Shown here one piece after another: positions 42,362 through 51,065 of a stretch of DNA of 64,000 nucleotides. Both the position numbers and the translations under genes were made by a program. Positions within the stretch are counted from its first letter, which is position 1. Every line of letters begins with the position of its first letter. Below the pieces are notes generated by a model. That model was not told the origin of the DNA, did not search any database, and worked only from the letters and a program-made list of their open reading frames with translations. Source of the stretch: an uncultured Geobacter sp. (GTDB lineage: Bacteria > Desulfobacterota > Desulfuromonadia > Geobacterales > DSM-12255); contig CALMBF010000116.1 of NCBI GenBank assembly GCA_937860145.1, positions 1 through 64,000 on the forward strand, given 5' to 3'.

Positions 42362-43609
42362 ATGTCGATTCTCGAATCTTTCGATCAGGAAGTTGCCACT
42401 GCTATTCGTCTTGAGACGGAGCGTCAGGAATACAACCTGGAGCTCATAGCTTCGGAGAATTTCGTATCAGAGGCCGTTCTTGAGGCACAGGGGTCAGTTC
42501 TGACCAATAAGTACGCCGAAGGATATCCCGGCAAGAGATACTATGGCGGCTGCCACCAGGTGGATGTCGTTGAGAACCTTGCCATTGAACGGGCTAAGCA
42601 GCTTTTCGGGGCAGAGCACGTTAATGTCCAGCCCCATTCCGGTTCCCAGGCCAACATGGCGGTTTACTTTGCCGCCTGCAAACCGGGTGATACCATCCTC
42701 GGCATGAACCTTGCTCACGGTGGGCACCTGACCCATGGCAGCCCGGTCAATTTCTCGGGAAAGCTTTTCAATATCGTCCCTTACGGTGTTTCCAAGGAGA
42801 CAGAAACAATTGACTACGAAGAAGTAGAGCGTCTCGCGCTTGAGCATAAACCGAAGATGATTGTCGTCGGCGCCAGCGCTTATCCCCGCATCATCGACTT
42901 TGCCGCATTCCGCGCGATTGCCGACAAGGTCGGGGCAGTGGTAATGGTAGATATGGCCCACTTTGCAGGTCTGGTGGCAGCCGGCTTGCATCCGAATCCT
43001 GTCCCCTTTGCAGAATTCGTGACCACCACCACCCATAAAACCCTTCGCGGACCGCGCGGCGGCATGATCCTTTGTCGCGAGGAGTTTGCCAAGACTCTCA
43101 ACTCCCAAATTTTCCCGGGTATCCAGGGGGGACCGCTCATGCATGTCATTGCTGCCAAGGCAGTGGCGTTCAAAGAAGCTCTTCAACCCGAGTTCAAGCT
43201 GTATCAGCAGCAAATTGTCAATAATGCCAAGGCACTTTCCCAAGCTCTTATCAGCAAGGGCTTCAAGCTGACCAGCGGAGGGACCGACAACCATCTGATG
43301 CTGGTAAACTTCTCCGGTACCGACATTACCGGCAAGGCTGCTGAAGAGGCTTTGGACAAGGCCGGCATAACTGTCAATAAAAATACTGTTCCTTTCGAGA
43401 CACGTTCTCCGTTTGTTACGTCCGGAATCCGTATCGGTACCCCGGCAGCAACGTCTCACGGTCTCAAGGAGAAAGAGATGGAAACGGTGGCGACGTTCAT
43501 TGCCGAGGCCATTGCAAGCATGAACGATGAAGCCGTTCTTGCCCGGATCAAGAACGATGTCAATGCGCTGATGAAGAAGTTCCCTCTCTATGCGCACCGT
43601 CTCAAATAA
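42362..43609 (+). CDS. glyA: Serine hydroxymethyltransferase
   Basis: A 415-residue PLP enzyme interconverting serine and glycine with tetrahydrofolate. [20 protein letters not shown] and [15 protein letters not shown] at the N-terminus, PLP Lys in [14 protein letters not shown], and [13 protein letters not shown]. Full length, AAAGGGG before the ATG, terminator immediately after. In many Geobacter genomes nrdR follows; here a terminator and an efflux gene do. Confidence 0.97.
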   Translation: MSILESFDQEVATAIRLETERQEYNLELIASENFVSEAVLEAQGSVLTNKYAEGYPGKRYYGGCHQVDVVENLAIERAKQLFGAEHVNVQPHSGSQANMAVYFAACKPGDTILGMNLAHGGHLTHGSPVNFSGKLFNIVPYGVSKETETIDYEEVERLALEHKPKMIVVGASAYPRIIDFAAFRAIADKVGAVVMVDMAHFAGLVAAGLHPNPVPFAEFVTTTTHKTLRGPRGGMILCREEFAKTLNSQIFPGIQGGPLMHVIAAKAVAFKEALQPEFKLYQQQIVNNAKALSQALISKGFKLTSGGTDNHLMLVNFSGTDITGKAAEEALDKAGITVNKNTVPFETRSPFVTSGIRIGTPAATSHGLKEKEMETVATFIAEAIASMNDEAVLARIKNDVNALMKKFPLYAHRLK

Positions 43610-43631
43610 TGAGAACTGTTTCCGATTCAAG

Positions 43632-43655
43632 AGGGCGCCATGCGGCGCCCTTTTT
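43632..43655 (+). terminator. Intrinsic terminator after glyA
   Basis: AGGGCGCC (43632-43639) and GGCGCCCT (43644-43651) pair around ATGC with TTTTTA after. Confidence 0.92.
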
Positions 43656-43667
43656 ATTTCGAATCCC

Positions 43668-43696
43668 TTGACAGCATAGATGATTGTCAAGATAAT
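43668..43696 (+). promoter_or_regulatory. Near-consensus sigma-70 promoter of the TolC-like gene
   Basis: TTGACA (43668-43673), exactly 17 bases, then GATAAT (43691-43696). The expected transcript starts about 40 bases before the ATG at 43743, which has GGAGGGAG. Confidence 0.75.
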
Positions 43697-43742
43697 CCGC
43701 CTACTGCCTATCTATCTGTACCACGTCGTCCTAGGAGGGAGT

Positions 43743-45227
43743 ATGAACCGATTCACTGCTGCTCTGCTGCTGCAGTGCTTGCTCGTCGGGATTGCTGCGG
43801 CTGCTGAAGGACCGATCAACCTGTCTCTCAAGGAGTCGCTGCGGTACGCCATTGAGCGAAATCTTGATCTGAAGGCCGGGTTTTATGCTCCGGCACAGGC
43901 CGAATCCGATATCAGGAAAAACCGGGCAATCTATGAAACCCATCTGACACTCGATACGTCCTATCGCGATTCAACGACCTTTTCTCCATCGATACGTGAC
44001 GAACTGCACCAGAGTTCATTCACTCTGACGCCGGGTGCCTACAGATTGCTCCCCTCTGGCGGTACCCTGGCAGTAAATTTTCAGAACATCCGTCAGGAAA
44101 ACAGCACTGTTTCACCTGTCGGTTCGTACTGGTCATCTTCCCTGGAGTTGTCACTTACCCAGCCTCTTCTGAAAAATTTCGGGAGGGATGCTACCGAATT
44201 GAGCATAAGAGTTGCGGAAACGGCTAAAGACGGATCGTTCAGCCATTTGAAAACACAGATTATGACAACCATTGCCCAGGTTGCCAGTGAATATTACCGG
44301 TTGGGGAGTCTGCAGGAGGACCTTGTATCCAAAAAGGTGTCGCTTCAGCTTGCACGGACTATCCTTTCCGAGACGGAAGCACGTGTCAAGGCAGGTGTGA
44401 TGCCGGCCATGGAAATCCTGAATGCTCAGTTTGGTGTATCGTCCCGGGAAAAGGACCTGATCGATGCTGAAAAGGCCGTCAGCGATCAGGTTGATCTGCT
44501 CAGATTGTTGCTCCAGTTGGGTGAGGGGACGGATATAGTGACAACCGATAAACCGGAGCGCACGGTGTATCAGGTAAATGAAGCAGACGCGGTCAGCAGG
44601 GCGCTAGCTAACAGGCCGGAACTCGACGAGTTGCAGAGCCAGTTGAAATCCTTCGAACTGCAGACCAGTGTGGCGAGAACTCAGACTCAGCCTGACCTCA
44701 ACCTTGTAACGTCCGCAGCTTTAACCGGAGCAGACAGCAAATTCGGTCGCAATGTGGAGCGGACAGGATCGATGGATTATCCGGTCTGGAGTGTAGGTTT
44801 GCAGTTTGACTATCCACTGGGTAATCAGGCAGCCGAGAACGATTATATAAAAAACAGGCTGAAAACGGATCAGGTGAAGGTACAAATCGACAGTTTGAAA
44901 GCTTCCATCGTGAACGAGGTACGGCTGGCACTACGTGCGGTCCAGTCAAATTACAAGCAGCTTGATGTAGCAGACCGTGCCCGGGCCTATGCAGATGAAA
45001 GACTCAAGGCTTACATGAAAAAACTCGAAGTCGGTTTGGCCACCAACAAGGATCTGCTCGATGTGGAAAACGACCTGTCAACTGCCAGGTCCAACCAGAT
45101 CAAGGCTCAGGCCGCCTATGCAATTTCCCTTCAGCAGCTCTGGAAAGCTACCGGAGAAATTCTTGATAAAGATGGGGTTACCATCAGTTCAGACCGCTCA
45201 GATAGCCTTTACAGGGGTGCCAGGTGA
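43743..45227 (+). CDS. TolC-family outer membrane efflux protein
   Basis: A 494-residue outer membrane channel. The start at 43743 gives a signal peptide (LLLQCLLVGIAAAA). Two outer-membrane efflux repeats: SLKESLRYAIERNLDLK and DAVSRALANRPELDELQSQL heads, long coiled-coil stretches, and the family end AYAISLQQLWKATGEIL. It would be the outer duct of a tripartite pump, but no inner-membrane pump or adaptor is adjacent. The next gene is a membrane glycosyltransferase 32 bases on, in the same direction, so the two may be cotranscribed. Confidence 0.88.
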   Translation: MNRFTAALLLQCLLVGIAAAAEGPINLSLKESLRYAIERNLDLKAGFYAPAQAESDIRKNRAIYETHLTLDTSYRDSTTFSPSIRDELHQSSFTLTPGAYRLLPSGGTLAVNFQNIRQENSTVSPVGSYWSSSLELSLTQPLLKNFGRDATELSIRVAETAKDGSFSHLKTQIMTTIAQVASEYYRLGSLQEDLVSKKVSLQLARTILSETEARVKAGVMPAMEILNAQFGVSSREKDLIDAEKAVSDQVDLLRLLLQLGEGTDIVTTDKPERTVYQVNEADAVSRALANRPELDELQSQLKSFELQTSVARTQTQPDLNLVTSAALTGADSKFGRNVERTGSMDYPVWSVGLQFDYPLGNQAAENDYIKNRLKTDQVKVQIDSLKASIVNEVRLALRAVQSNYKQLDVADRARAYADERLKAYMKKLEVGLATNKDLLDVENDLSTARSNQIKAQAAYAISLQQLWKATGEILDKDGVTISSDRSDSLYRGAR

Positions 45228-45259
45228 GAAATGCGGATCAGAATATATAGGCTTGAATA

Positions 45260-46780
45260 ATGGCGTCCAATCCCAATAATACTTCTTCCGAAAAAGAACC
45301 TTTGTCCTCTCGATACGAGATTCTTTTATTTATTCTGATTCTTGTTATCGGATTCAGCCTTCGAATGTTTTTTTTGCATGAGCCGTTCGAGAGGGATGAA
45401 GGGGTGTATGCGTATATTGGCCAGCAAATTCTCAGGGGAGAGATACCCTATCGAGATGTTATCGATATCAAACCACCGGGAATATATTATCTCTATGCCA
45501 TTGGAATTTACCTTTTCGGAGATAAAACAGAATCAATCCGACTATTTACGGCATTTTATTCGCTCTTTACCATAGGTGCCGTCTACCTGACAGCACGTTG
45601 TTTACGTGGTGTACCCACTGCGCTCTCAGCCGCCCTGATTTACTGCACCTATTCCACCCTGCCTCACCTCCATGGGGGCAGCAGCAATACCGAAGTGTTC
45701 CTGGCGCTTCCTCTTGTCCTGAGCATTTATTTTCTCCTCGGAATTAATAATGATCGACGCACGAATCTCGTGCTCAGCGGTTTTTTTGCCGGCACTGCAA
45801 TGGTTGTGAAAACCGTCGCAATTACCCAGGTCAGTGTGATCATCGTATTCCTCGCGCTCTTCCAAACGGCAGGGAGAGGATACAGGAGGGTACTCAGCGA
45901 TATTTTCTTTTTCTGTCTGCCGATTCTGATACTTGCTACCGGGGTGCTGGCATACTTTGCTGCTGTCGGTGCTCTAGAGGATTTTGTCTACTGGAATGTG
46001 ACATTTCCAGGAAAATATGTGAATTCTGACCTGAAAGGCCCGAACTGGTTCCCGGTATTCGTGTATCTCTTTACCGATATTTTTCCACTTGCAGTCCTGG
46101 GTGTGCCCGCGGCAATAGGTATGTATGTGAAAAACAGGGAAAAAGGATATCTGCTGCTCTTGTTTTCCGTCATTGCTGCCTGTATTGCTATCCTTCTTCC
46201 TGGAAAGCTGTTCCCCCATTATTTTTTACTAGTAATCCCGCCGCTTGCCCTGTGCGCAGGTATTGGTCTTGGAGAGGTGGTGGAGAAACGTGACCGATCA
46301 TCACAGGGTGTAACTGTTTTGCTCGTGATTCTTTTGCTCTTTCCGGTACAGAAATATTATTCCTATTACCTAGTGGATTCGCCTGATGAGGTTTCGGAGA
46401 AAAAATACGGGCCTGTTTTCGTGAGGTCTCGTGAGATTGCGGCATACATCAAGGCCAATTCTCTCTCGACAGATTATATTTATCAGTGGGGGATGGCGAT
46501 GGAGCTCTATTTCCTTTCTGGACGTCGTTCTCCCAATAAATTCCCGTGTAATTATTTTCTCCAGTGGTCACCTGATTCTCTACAGGCATTGAGGGAGATG
46601 TTGACGAGCATCGACGAGAACAGACCTAAATTCATCTATGTTGACCGCAGTTGGGCTCAGATGTTTGGTTACAGTGAATTACAGTCTTTGCTAAAAAAGG
46701 ATTATCTGTTTGACAGGAAAAATGATTTCGGAACACTTTTCCGCCGTCGAGAGTTGTCTGCAGCCACATCTGCACTCTAG
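45260..46780 (+). CDS. GT39/ArnT-type polyprenol-sugar membrane glycosyltransferase
   Basis: A 506-residue polytopic membrane protein, about 11-13 hydrophobic helices. The first periplasmic loop has the acidic catalytic motif FERDEGVYAYIGQQILRGEIPYRDV typical of ArnT/PMT-like GT-C enzymes, with KPPGIYYLYAIG next. Such proteins transfer a sugar from a polyprenyl-phosphate carrier onto lipid, protein or glycan in the periplasm. The polyprenol-phosphate sugar synthase-like gene at 8013 is one possible supplier. It is convergent with, and overlaps by four bases, the TPR-OGT gene, next to the pilins, suggesting surface-protein or polysaccharide glycosylation. Confidence 0.82.
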   Translation: MASNPNNTSSEKEPLSSRYEILLFILILVIGFSLRMFFLHEPFERDEGVYAYIGQQILRGEIPYRDVIDIKPPGIYYLYAIGIYLFGDKTESIRLFTAFYSLFTIGAVYLTARCLRGVPTALSAALIYCTYSTLPHLHGGSSNTEVFLALPLVLSIYFLLGINNDRRTNLVLSGFFAGTAMVVKTVAITQVSVIIVFLALFQTAGRGYRRVLSDIFFFCLPILILATGVLAYFAAVGALEDFVYWNVTFPGKYVNSDLKGPNWFPVFVYLFTDIFPLAVLGVPAAIGMYVKNREKGYLLLLFSVIAACIAILLPGKLFPHYFLLVIPPLALCAGIGLGEVVEKRDRSSQGVTVLLVILLLFPVQKYYSYYLVDSPDEVSEKKYGPVFVRSREIAAYIKANSLSTDYIYQWGMAMELYFLSGRRSPNKFPCNYFLQWSPDSLQALREMLTSIDENRPKFIYVDRSWAQMFGYSELQSLLKKDYLFDRKNDFGTLFRRRELSAATSAL

Positions 46781-48894
46781 CCTTTTCCTGTCTCACACCA
46801 TCTTTTCCACATTTCCCGATATGCAGCTTCCAGATTTGCTGTAAAGCGTTTTCCGTCACAAAGCAGAGACGAAGTCATCCGATTCCGTAACCCCCCCCTG
46901 ATTTCCGCGAGTTCCCCGAGATGATTACTCCATCTCGCAGCCAGATCACAACATTCTTGTTCGTTGCTGGCGATAAAACCTTCCAATCCGATTGTTCTCA
47001 GGAAGCCTGCTGACTGTCTGGCAATCGGCCTGGTGCCAAGCATCGTTAAAACGGGTACTCCCATCCAGAGTGCTTCGCAACTGGTAAGCCCTCCGTTGAA
47101 GGGGAAGGGGTCGAGAGCTATATCCATGTCACCGTATTCGGCCAGCATTTCCACATGGGGTGACACGCCACGCAGGTCAAGCCGGTCTTGTGAGATCCCC
47201 TCGGTGCTAAACTGCTTGCCAATCCTCTCCTTGACGTTGTCATTTCCTAGTGCGAGTGACTTGAGGATTATTCGGGAGTTCGGCACACTGTTGAGGATAG
47301 ATGCCCAGAGACGTATTACTGCCGGGGTCACTTTTGCCAAGTTGTTGAAAGAGCCGAAGGTTATATATCCGTTCTTCATGGCAGGTAGAGGCGAGACATC
47401 GGGGGCGACTCTTAGAGGCTCATAGCAGAAGCGGGTTTCTGGCAGCCGTACGACTTGTTCGGAAAAATACTGTTCTTCGCCCGGGAGTACGGCTGTCTCG
47501 TCCATTAAAATGTAATCGATCTCCTTTAGTCCCGTTGTGAAGAAGTAACCTATCCATGAAACCTGTACCGGTGCTGGTTTGCTGGTGAAGACAAAAAGAC
47601 GGTTCCCTCCCGTATGGCCTGACAGATCCACCAAGATATCTATCCCGTCGCTTACAATCAGATCGTGCAGTTCATTATCCTTGAGTTCAACGACATTTCT
47701 CCACCCGTCTGCATAACTTCTGAGCCGCTCTGTGAAGATGTCCGATTCTTTACTGTTTGAATAACAGTGGACTTCGTACCTGTTGGCATTGTGATGATAG
47801 AGTGCGGGGAGCAGGAAAAATCCGACCGGGTGCATTCTGAGATCTGCCGATACGTAGCCGATTCTTATTTTCCTCTCCGGATCGCGGCGATTCTGGTGAT
47901 CCGTTTTCCTGGAAACATCGCCAGCACAGAACTGGGGCCAGAGAATTGCCTCACTGTACAACTCTTCCATGGTTGGAGACGGATGGTACTGTCTGCTCAT
48001 CAAAATGCAACTTCTGGCTATCTGGTCGTAGGGCTTGATGGCAAGTGCCTGCCTGAACTGTTTAAGCGCTTCGTCAATCTCGCCACGTGCAACCAGTAAA
48101 TTACCTATGGTGATGTGTATTTCGTAGTTATCCGGTTTCAGTTCTGAGGCGCGGCTATAGCACTCCAGCACCTCTTCCTGAGCCCAATCCTTGCCGAACT
48201 TCACCTGGTCGCTCAAAAGATTGCCCAATGCCACGTATGCATCGAACATATCGGGTTTGATTGATATCAGTCGCCGGAAATGGTCATATGCCTCTTTGGG
48301 TTTGTCCACATCCTTGAGAAGGGTGGCATAACCATAGAGCGCATCGGCGTGATGGGGATTCAGGCTCATGATTTCCTGGTATTCAGCTTCTGCCTCTTCA
48401 TTTTGTCCGAGTTTTTGATAGGAGAGGGCAAGAGCAAGGCGGGCGTCGAGATATGCAGGATCTATTCGTATTGCTTCCCTATAGCAGGTAATTGCTGAGT
48501 TGCTGTCATCCAAGTCTCTCGAGACATTGCCAATATTGTAATGGATGAGGGCGGAATCTGGCCGCAACTGTTCCGCATGTTTGTACAAGGCTAATGCTTC
48601 CTGAAAATTACCGATGTCACGCATGATACCGCCAAGATTGTTGTACGCCTCAAAATATTCGGGGTTTATAGCGAGAGCCCGTTTGATGTGGTCTACTGCA
48701 ACATCGGTTCTCCCCGCACGATGAAGTCCCAGGCCAATGCCATGATGGGCGCGGTAATGGTTTGGTTCAACGGCTACAATCTTCGTACAGATATCGGCAA
48801 CATCCAGAAAACAGCTTCTTCCCAAGCGTTCCAGCGCAAGCTGGAATGCGTCATCTAGAGAAAATTCTTTACCCTCGAAGCGTATGGTCTTCAT
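46777..48894 (-). CDS. TPR protein O-GlcNAc transferase-like glycosyltransferase (GT41)
   Basis: A 705-residue protein. The first ~340 residues are about nine TPR repeats (YFEAYNNLGGIMRDIGNFQEAL, ALIHYNIGNV and so on), which form a superhelix for protein substrates. The rest is the OGT/SPINDLY catalytic domain: RKIRIGYVSADLRMHPVGFFLLP with the conserved His, ILVDLSGHTGGNRL, APVQVSWIGYF, YITFGSFNNLAKVTP with the UDP-contact Lys, and DIALDPFPFNGGLTSCEALWMGVPVLT. It would transfer GlcNAc or another sugar from UDP to Ser/Thr of cytosolic proteins. It is divergent from the tandem pilin genes with 185 bases between, so prepilins or other surface proteins are candidate substrates; this is inference. 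Confidence 0.9.
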   Translation of the reverse strand: MKTIRFEGKEFSLDDAFQLALERLGRSCFLDVADICTKIVAVEPNHYRAHHGIGLGLHRAGRTDVAVDHIKRALAINPEYFEAYNNLGGIMRDIGNFQEALALYKHAEQLRPDSALIHYNIGNVSRDLDDSNSAITCYREAIRIDPAYLDARLALALSYQKLGQNEEAEAEYQEIMSLNPHHADALYGYATLLKDVDKPKEAYDHFRRLISIKPDMFDAYVALGNLLSDQVKFGKDWAQEEVLECYSRASELKPDNYEIHITIGNLLVARGEIDEALKQFRQALAIKPYDQIARSCILMSRQYHPSPTMEELYSEAILWPQFCAGDVSRKTDHQNRRDPERKIRIGYVSADLRMHPVGFFLLPALYHHNANRYEVHCYSNSKESDIFTERLRSYADGWRNVVELKDNELHDLIVSDGIDILVDLSGHTGGNRLFVFTSKPAPVQVSWIGYFFTTGLKEIDYILMDETAVLPGEEQYFSEQVVRLPETRFCYEPLRVAPDVSPLPAMKNGYITFGSFNNLAKVTPAVIRLWASILNSVPNSRIILKSLALGNDNVKERIGKQFSTEGISQDRLDLRGVSPHVEMLAEYGDMDIALDPFPFNGGLTSCEALWMGVPVLTMLGTRPIARQSAGFLRTIGLEGFIASNEQECCDLAARWSNHLGELAEIRGGLRNRMTSSLLCDGKRFTANLEAAYREMWKRWCETGKG

Positions 48895-48994
48895 GTGACC
48901 TCCAGTATTCGCTCTGCTCAGGTATAAAAAAAGTGCGATGGAGTGAGTCGCTCCCGTTACCTGAGGCGAGCAGTGAGTCTAATTGTTCCACAGT

Positions 48995-49010
48995 AGGTTG
49001 GTATGTTGCG
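48995..49010 (+). promoter_or_regulatory. Sigma-54 (-24/-12) promoter of the first pilin gene
   Basis: AGGTTGGTATGTTGCG keeps the invariant GG and GC with ten bases between and the full TTGC of the -12 element. Transcription would start near 49021, about 60 bases before the pilin ATG. Geobacter pilA is known to be RpoN-dependent, which supports the call. Confidence 0.7.
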
Positions 49011-49079
49011 AGATGATAGATATATAAAAAAAGGAACATCATTTGCAAGATAAATGCTGCCTGACCCTGGAGGGGAGAA

Positions 49080-49286
49080 ATGTTCAATAATATAAAGACG
49101 GTAAAAGGTTTTACTTTGATAGAACTACTTATCGTCGTGGCAATCATCGGTATCCTGGCGGCAATCGGCATCACTCAATATGGCAGTTATCGGATGAAGG
49201 GCTTTAATGCGGCAGCAACGGGGGATCTCAGAAATTTCAAATCCGCCATGGAGGCTTTTTTTGCGGACCATCAAATCTACCCCTGA
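49080..49286 (+). CDS. Short type IV pilin (PilA-N-like), first tandem copy
   Basis: A 68-residue pilin: leader MFNNIKTVKG, then FTLIELLIVVAIIGILAAIG with Phe1 and Glu5, giving a mature 58-residue truncated pilin. It ends HQIYP like a Geobacter geopilin and lacks the globular C-domain. The conserved Pro22 of geopilins is Thr here (GITQY) and position 24 is Tyr. Aromatics fall at mature positions 1, 24, 27, 32, 43, 50, 51 and 57. AGGGGAG precedes the ATG. It has its own sigma-54 promoter, so it is probably a distinct minor or condition-specific pilin. Confidence 0.9.
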   Translation: MFNNIKTVKGFTLIELLIVVAIIGILAAIGITQYGSYRMKGFNAAATGDLRNFKSAMEAFFADHQIYP

Positions 49287-49298
49287 GTGTCAAAAAAT

Positions 49299-49312
49299 GT
49301 CACCCAGGTGAC
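49299..49312. promoter_or_regulatory. Perfect palindrome GTCACC-CA-GGTGAC
   Basis: A 6-bp inverted repeat with a 2-base centre lies just after the first pilin stop codon, about 85 bases before the second -24/-12 promoter. No T-run follows, so it is not a terminator. At that distance it could be an upstream activator site for the second pilin promoter; this is inference. Confidence 0.35.
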
Positions 49313-49396
49313 GTAAAGGGTTATCGTGATTGCCCGGTAAATCATGATTCATCTCTGATGTCGTGTAAATTCAGTCTAGTAGGTATATGTCGCAGC

Positions 49397-49412
49397 TGGT
49401 ATGTCTTGTGCA
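49397..49412 (+). promoter_or_regulatory. Sigma-54 (-24/-12) promoter of the pilA gene
   Basis: TGGTATGTCTTGTGCA has GG and GC correctly spaced and matches TGGCACG-N4-TTGCA at most positions (T-for-C at two places). The start would be near 49423, about 58 bases before the ATG at 49481 and 10 bases before an in-frame ATG at 49433. Confidence 0.7.
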
Positions 49413-49480
49413 TAAATAATGATGTAGCTCTGATGAACAGATTGCTCTCTCGAGCATATATCCCACGAAAGGAGAACAAC

Positions 49481-49687
49481 ATGCTTAACAAAATCAGAAA
49501 CAGAAAAGGCTTCACCCTGATCGAGCTGCTGATCGTTGTCGCGATCATCGGTATCCTTGCAGCCGTAGCCATCCCGCAGTTCGCGGCCTACCGTATGAGG
49601 GGTTACAACTCTGCCGCCACTAGCGACATCAAAAACTTCAAGTCCGCTATGGAAGCTTACTTTGCAGACAACTCTGCATATCCTTGA
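49481..49687 (+). CDS. pilA: Short geopilin PilA (PilA-N)
   Basis: A 68-residue prepilin: leader MLNKIRNRKG, then FTLIELLIVVAIIGILAAVA-IPQF with Phe1, Glu5 and Pro22. The mature 58-residue protein ends DNSAYP. It closely matches G. sulfurreducens PilA (mature 61 residues) but has two extra aromatics, Phe43 and Tyr50, and lacks the last three residues. AAAGGAG lies nine bases before the ATG. An in-frame ATG at 49433 would give a leader 16 residues longer; long and short prepilin forms are described in G. sulfurreducens. It is the structural partner of the Spc/PilA-C protein encoded next. It forms the pilus filament studied for extracellular electron transfer or for secretion. Confidence 0.95.
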   Translation: MLNKIRNRKGFTLIELLIVVAIIGILAAVAIPQFAAYRMRGYNSAATSDIKNFKSAMEAYFADNSAYP

Positions 49688-49740
49688 TTGGTTAGTGTCT
49701 GATACTCTTTAACAAAAACGATTCATACGGAGGATAGTAT

Positions 49741-50088
49741 ATGAAAAAAGTTATCATTACACTGGCTGCAGCGATGCTGTATGCATCTACCGCATTCGCC
49801 GGCGTTGGCGCAACCAACACCAATGTCACATCAGTAGCAGGTTCGCTCAAAGGCTTCAACCCTACCAAGAACGTAAGCCTTTATTTCCAGGAAAACGCCG
49901 AGTTTACTACTTGGGGCGCAGTATCCGCCCACTCTCAGGGCGACAAGGAGTTTGTCACCAGCAGTGCCTTCGGCGGCATCGCCTCCAAGGTTGTCACCCC
50001 GGGATCCACGAATGGGACTTCTTCTCCGACCGCACCCACAACCCCCACCGATTCTACTGTTCCCGGCACGGGCTACACTGCCATGTGA
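49741..50088 (+). CDS. spc: Spc/PilA-C-type partner of the short pilin
   Basis: A 115-residue exported protein with signal peptide MKKVIITLAAAMLYASTAFA, followed by a compact beta-rich segment (VTSVAGSLKGFNPTKNVSLYFQENAEFTTWGAVSAHSQGDKEFVTSSAFGG in character) and a Thr/Pro-rich tail. In Geobacter the gene after pilA (spc, also called pilA-C) encodes the missing globular half of the split pilin and stabilises PilA. Position, 53 bases after pilA, size and exported form match. GGAGGA precedes the ATG. A UUCG terminator follows. Confidence 0.88.
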   Translation: MKKVIITLAAAMLYASTAFAGVGATNTNVTSVAGSLKGFNPTKNVSLYFQENAEFTTWGAVSAHSQGDKEFVTSSAFGGIASKVVTPGSTNGTSSPTAPTTPTDSTVPGTGYTAM

Positions 50089-50110
50089 TTATTTCACAAG
50101 CTTTGTTGAA

Positions 50111-50139
50111 AAGGGTGTGTTCGCACACCCTTTTTTTTT
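50111..50139 (+). terminator. Strong UUCG-loop terminator after spc
   Basis: AAGGGTGTG (50111-50119) and CACACCCTT (50124-50132) pair perfectly around a stable TTCG tetraloop, then a long T run follows. It ends the pilA-spc transcript ahead of the ABC exporter genes. Confidence 0.95.
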
Positions 50140-50264
50140 GCCTTGTCCAAGTATGTGACATGATCATATAATTCTACGAGTTTGTTGCCTTCCGTGTCAG
50201 TTTGTCTCCATTGCTTTTTTGAGCATGTATACCTATACTTATCTCCCATATTAAACCTTGGAGC

Positions 50265-51065
50265 ATGTCCTTGAATACCTTGTTAATCCTGAACATCAGA
50301 TGGATCATCCGTGACCGGATACTACAGGCGCTTGCCGCCGTCTCCCTCTTCCTGATCATGCTGGTGCCCGCAATAAGTGCATTTTCCATGAGGCAGACCC
50401 AGGAACTTGCCGTGACTCTCTCCCTTTCCTTTGTCTCCTTCACTCTGCTGATATTTGCCCTGTCTCTCGGCAGTACCATCGTCTGGAGAGATATCGAGCG
50501 GCGCTATACATATACCGTACTCTCTCTGCCCCTGGACCGGGGGGGGTACGTTATGGCGAAGTTCCTGGCTGTTGCCCTGTTCCTTGTAGTGGCTGCAGCA
50601 CTCGTTGGCTCCTGTTCCTTTATTGCCATTTTCATAAGTTCCTTTAAATATCCGTCCCAGATCCCCGTTCAGTGGGGGATGATCATGATTGCTATATTCA
50701 TGGACACTCTGAAATACATGCTGCTCGCGGCGATCGCCATACTTGTCACAACGGTTTCTACCTCGTTTTTCATGCCCTTTTTTACCTCAATCGCTATTTT
50801 CATGGCCGGTTCGGCCTCGCAGGAGGTTTTCGAGTTCGCCACCTCCGAGGCAGGGACCAGGGTCAGCGGGGTTGTCCGTCTCGCGACCAGGGTGATTTAT
50901 TATATCATTCCCAACTTCAGCGCCTTCAACTTCAAGCTCCAGGCTGTCTATCCGATACCCTTCGACCCCAAGCAGATCAGCTATGTAACACTTTATTTCC
51001 TTGTCTATACAGCACTCACGCTTTCAGCTGCGGTCTGGATATTTTCCCGGAGAGAGCTGACGTGA
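50265..51065 (+). CDS. ABC-2 type transporter permease
   Basis: A 266-residue polytopic protein with about six membrane helices (ALAAVSLFLIMLVPAISAF, TLLIFALSLGS, FLAVALFLVVAAALVG, MLLAAIAILVTTVS, FFMPFFTSIAIFM, TLYFLVYTALTLSAAVWIF). The topology and the RRYTYTVLSLPLDRGGYVMAKF segment fit ABC-2 exporters of the NosY/CcmB-like group. It pairs with the ATPase at 51956 across a TPR gene. The GTG start of that TPR gene overlaps its stop. This is the region called xap in G. sulfurreducens, next to pilA and linked to extracellular matrix polysaccharide and cytochrome anchoring; that link is from memory. Confidence 0.82.
   Translation: MSLNTLLILNIRWIIRDRILQALAAVSLFLIMLVPAISAFSMRQTQELAVTLSLSFVSFTLLIFALSLGSTIVWRDIERRYTYTVLSLPLDRGGYVMAKFLAVALFLVVAAALVGSCSFIAIFISSFKYPSQIPVQWGMIMIAIFMDTLKYMLLAAIAILVTTVSTSFFMPFFTSIAIFMAGSASQEVFEFATSEAGTRVSGVVRLATRVIYYIIPNFSAFNFKLQAVYPIPFDPKQISYVTLYFLVYTALTLSAAVWIFSRRELT

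Noticed and set aside
42494-43690. 398-codon open frame on the minus strand over glyA
   Set aside because: It is antisense to a complete, well-conserved glyA, has no ribosome site or family motifs, and long antisense frames are common opposite G+C-rich genes.
49911-50171. Frames overlapping spc in other frames
   Set aside because: They run through the spc coding region and its terminator, and spc itself has a signal peptide, ribosome site and the expected position.
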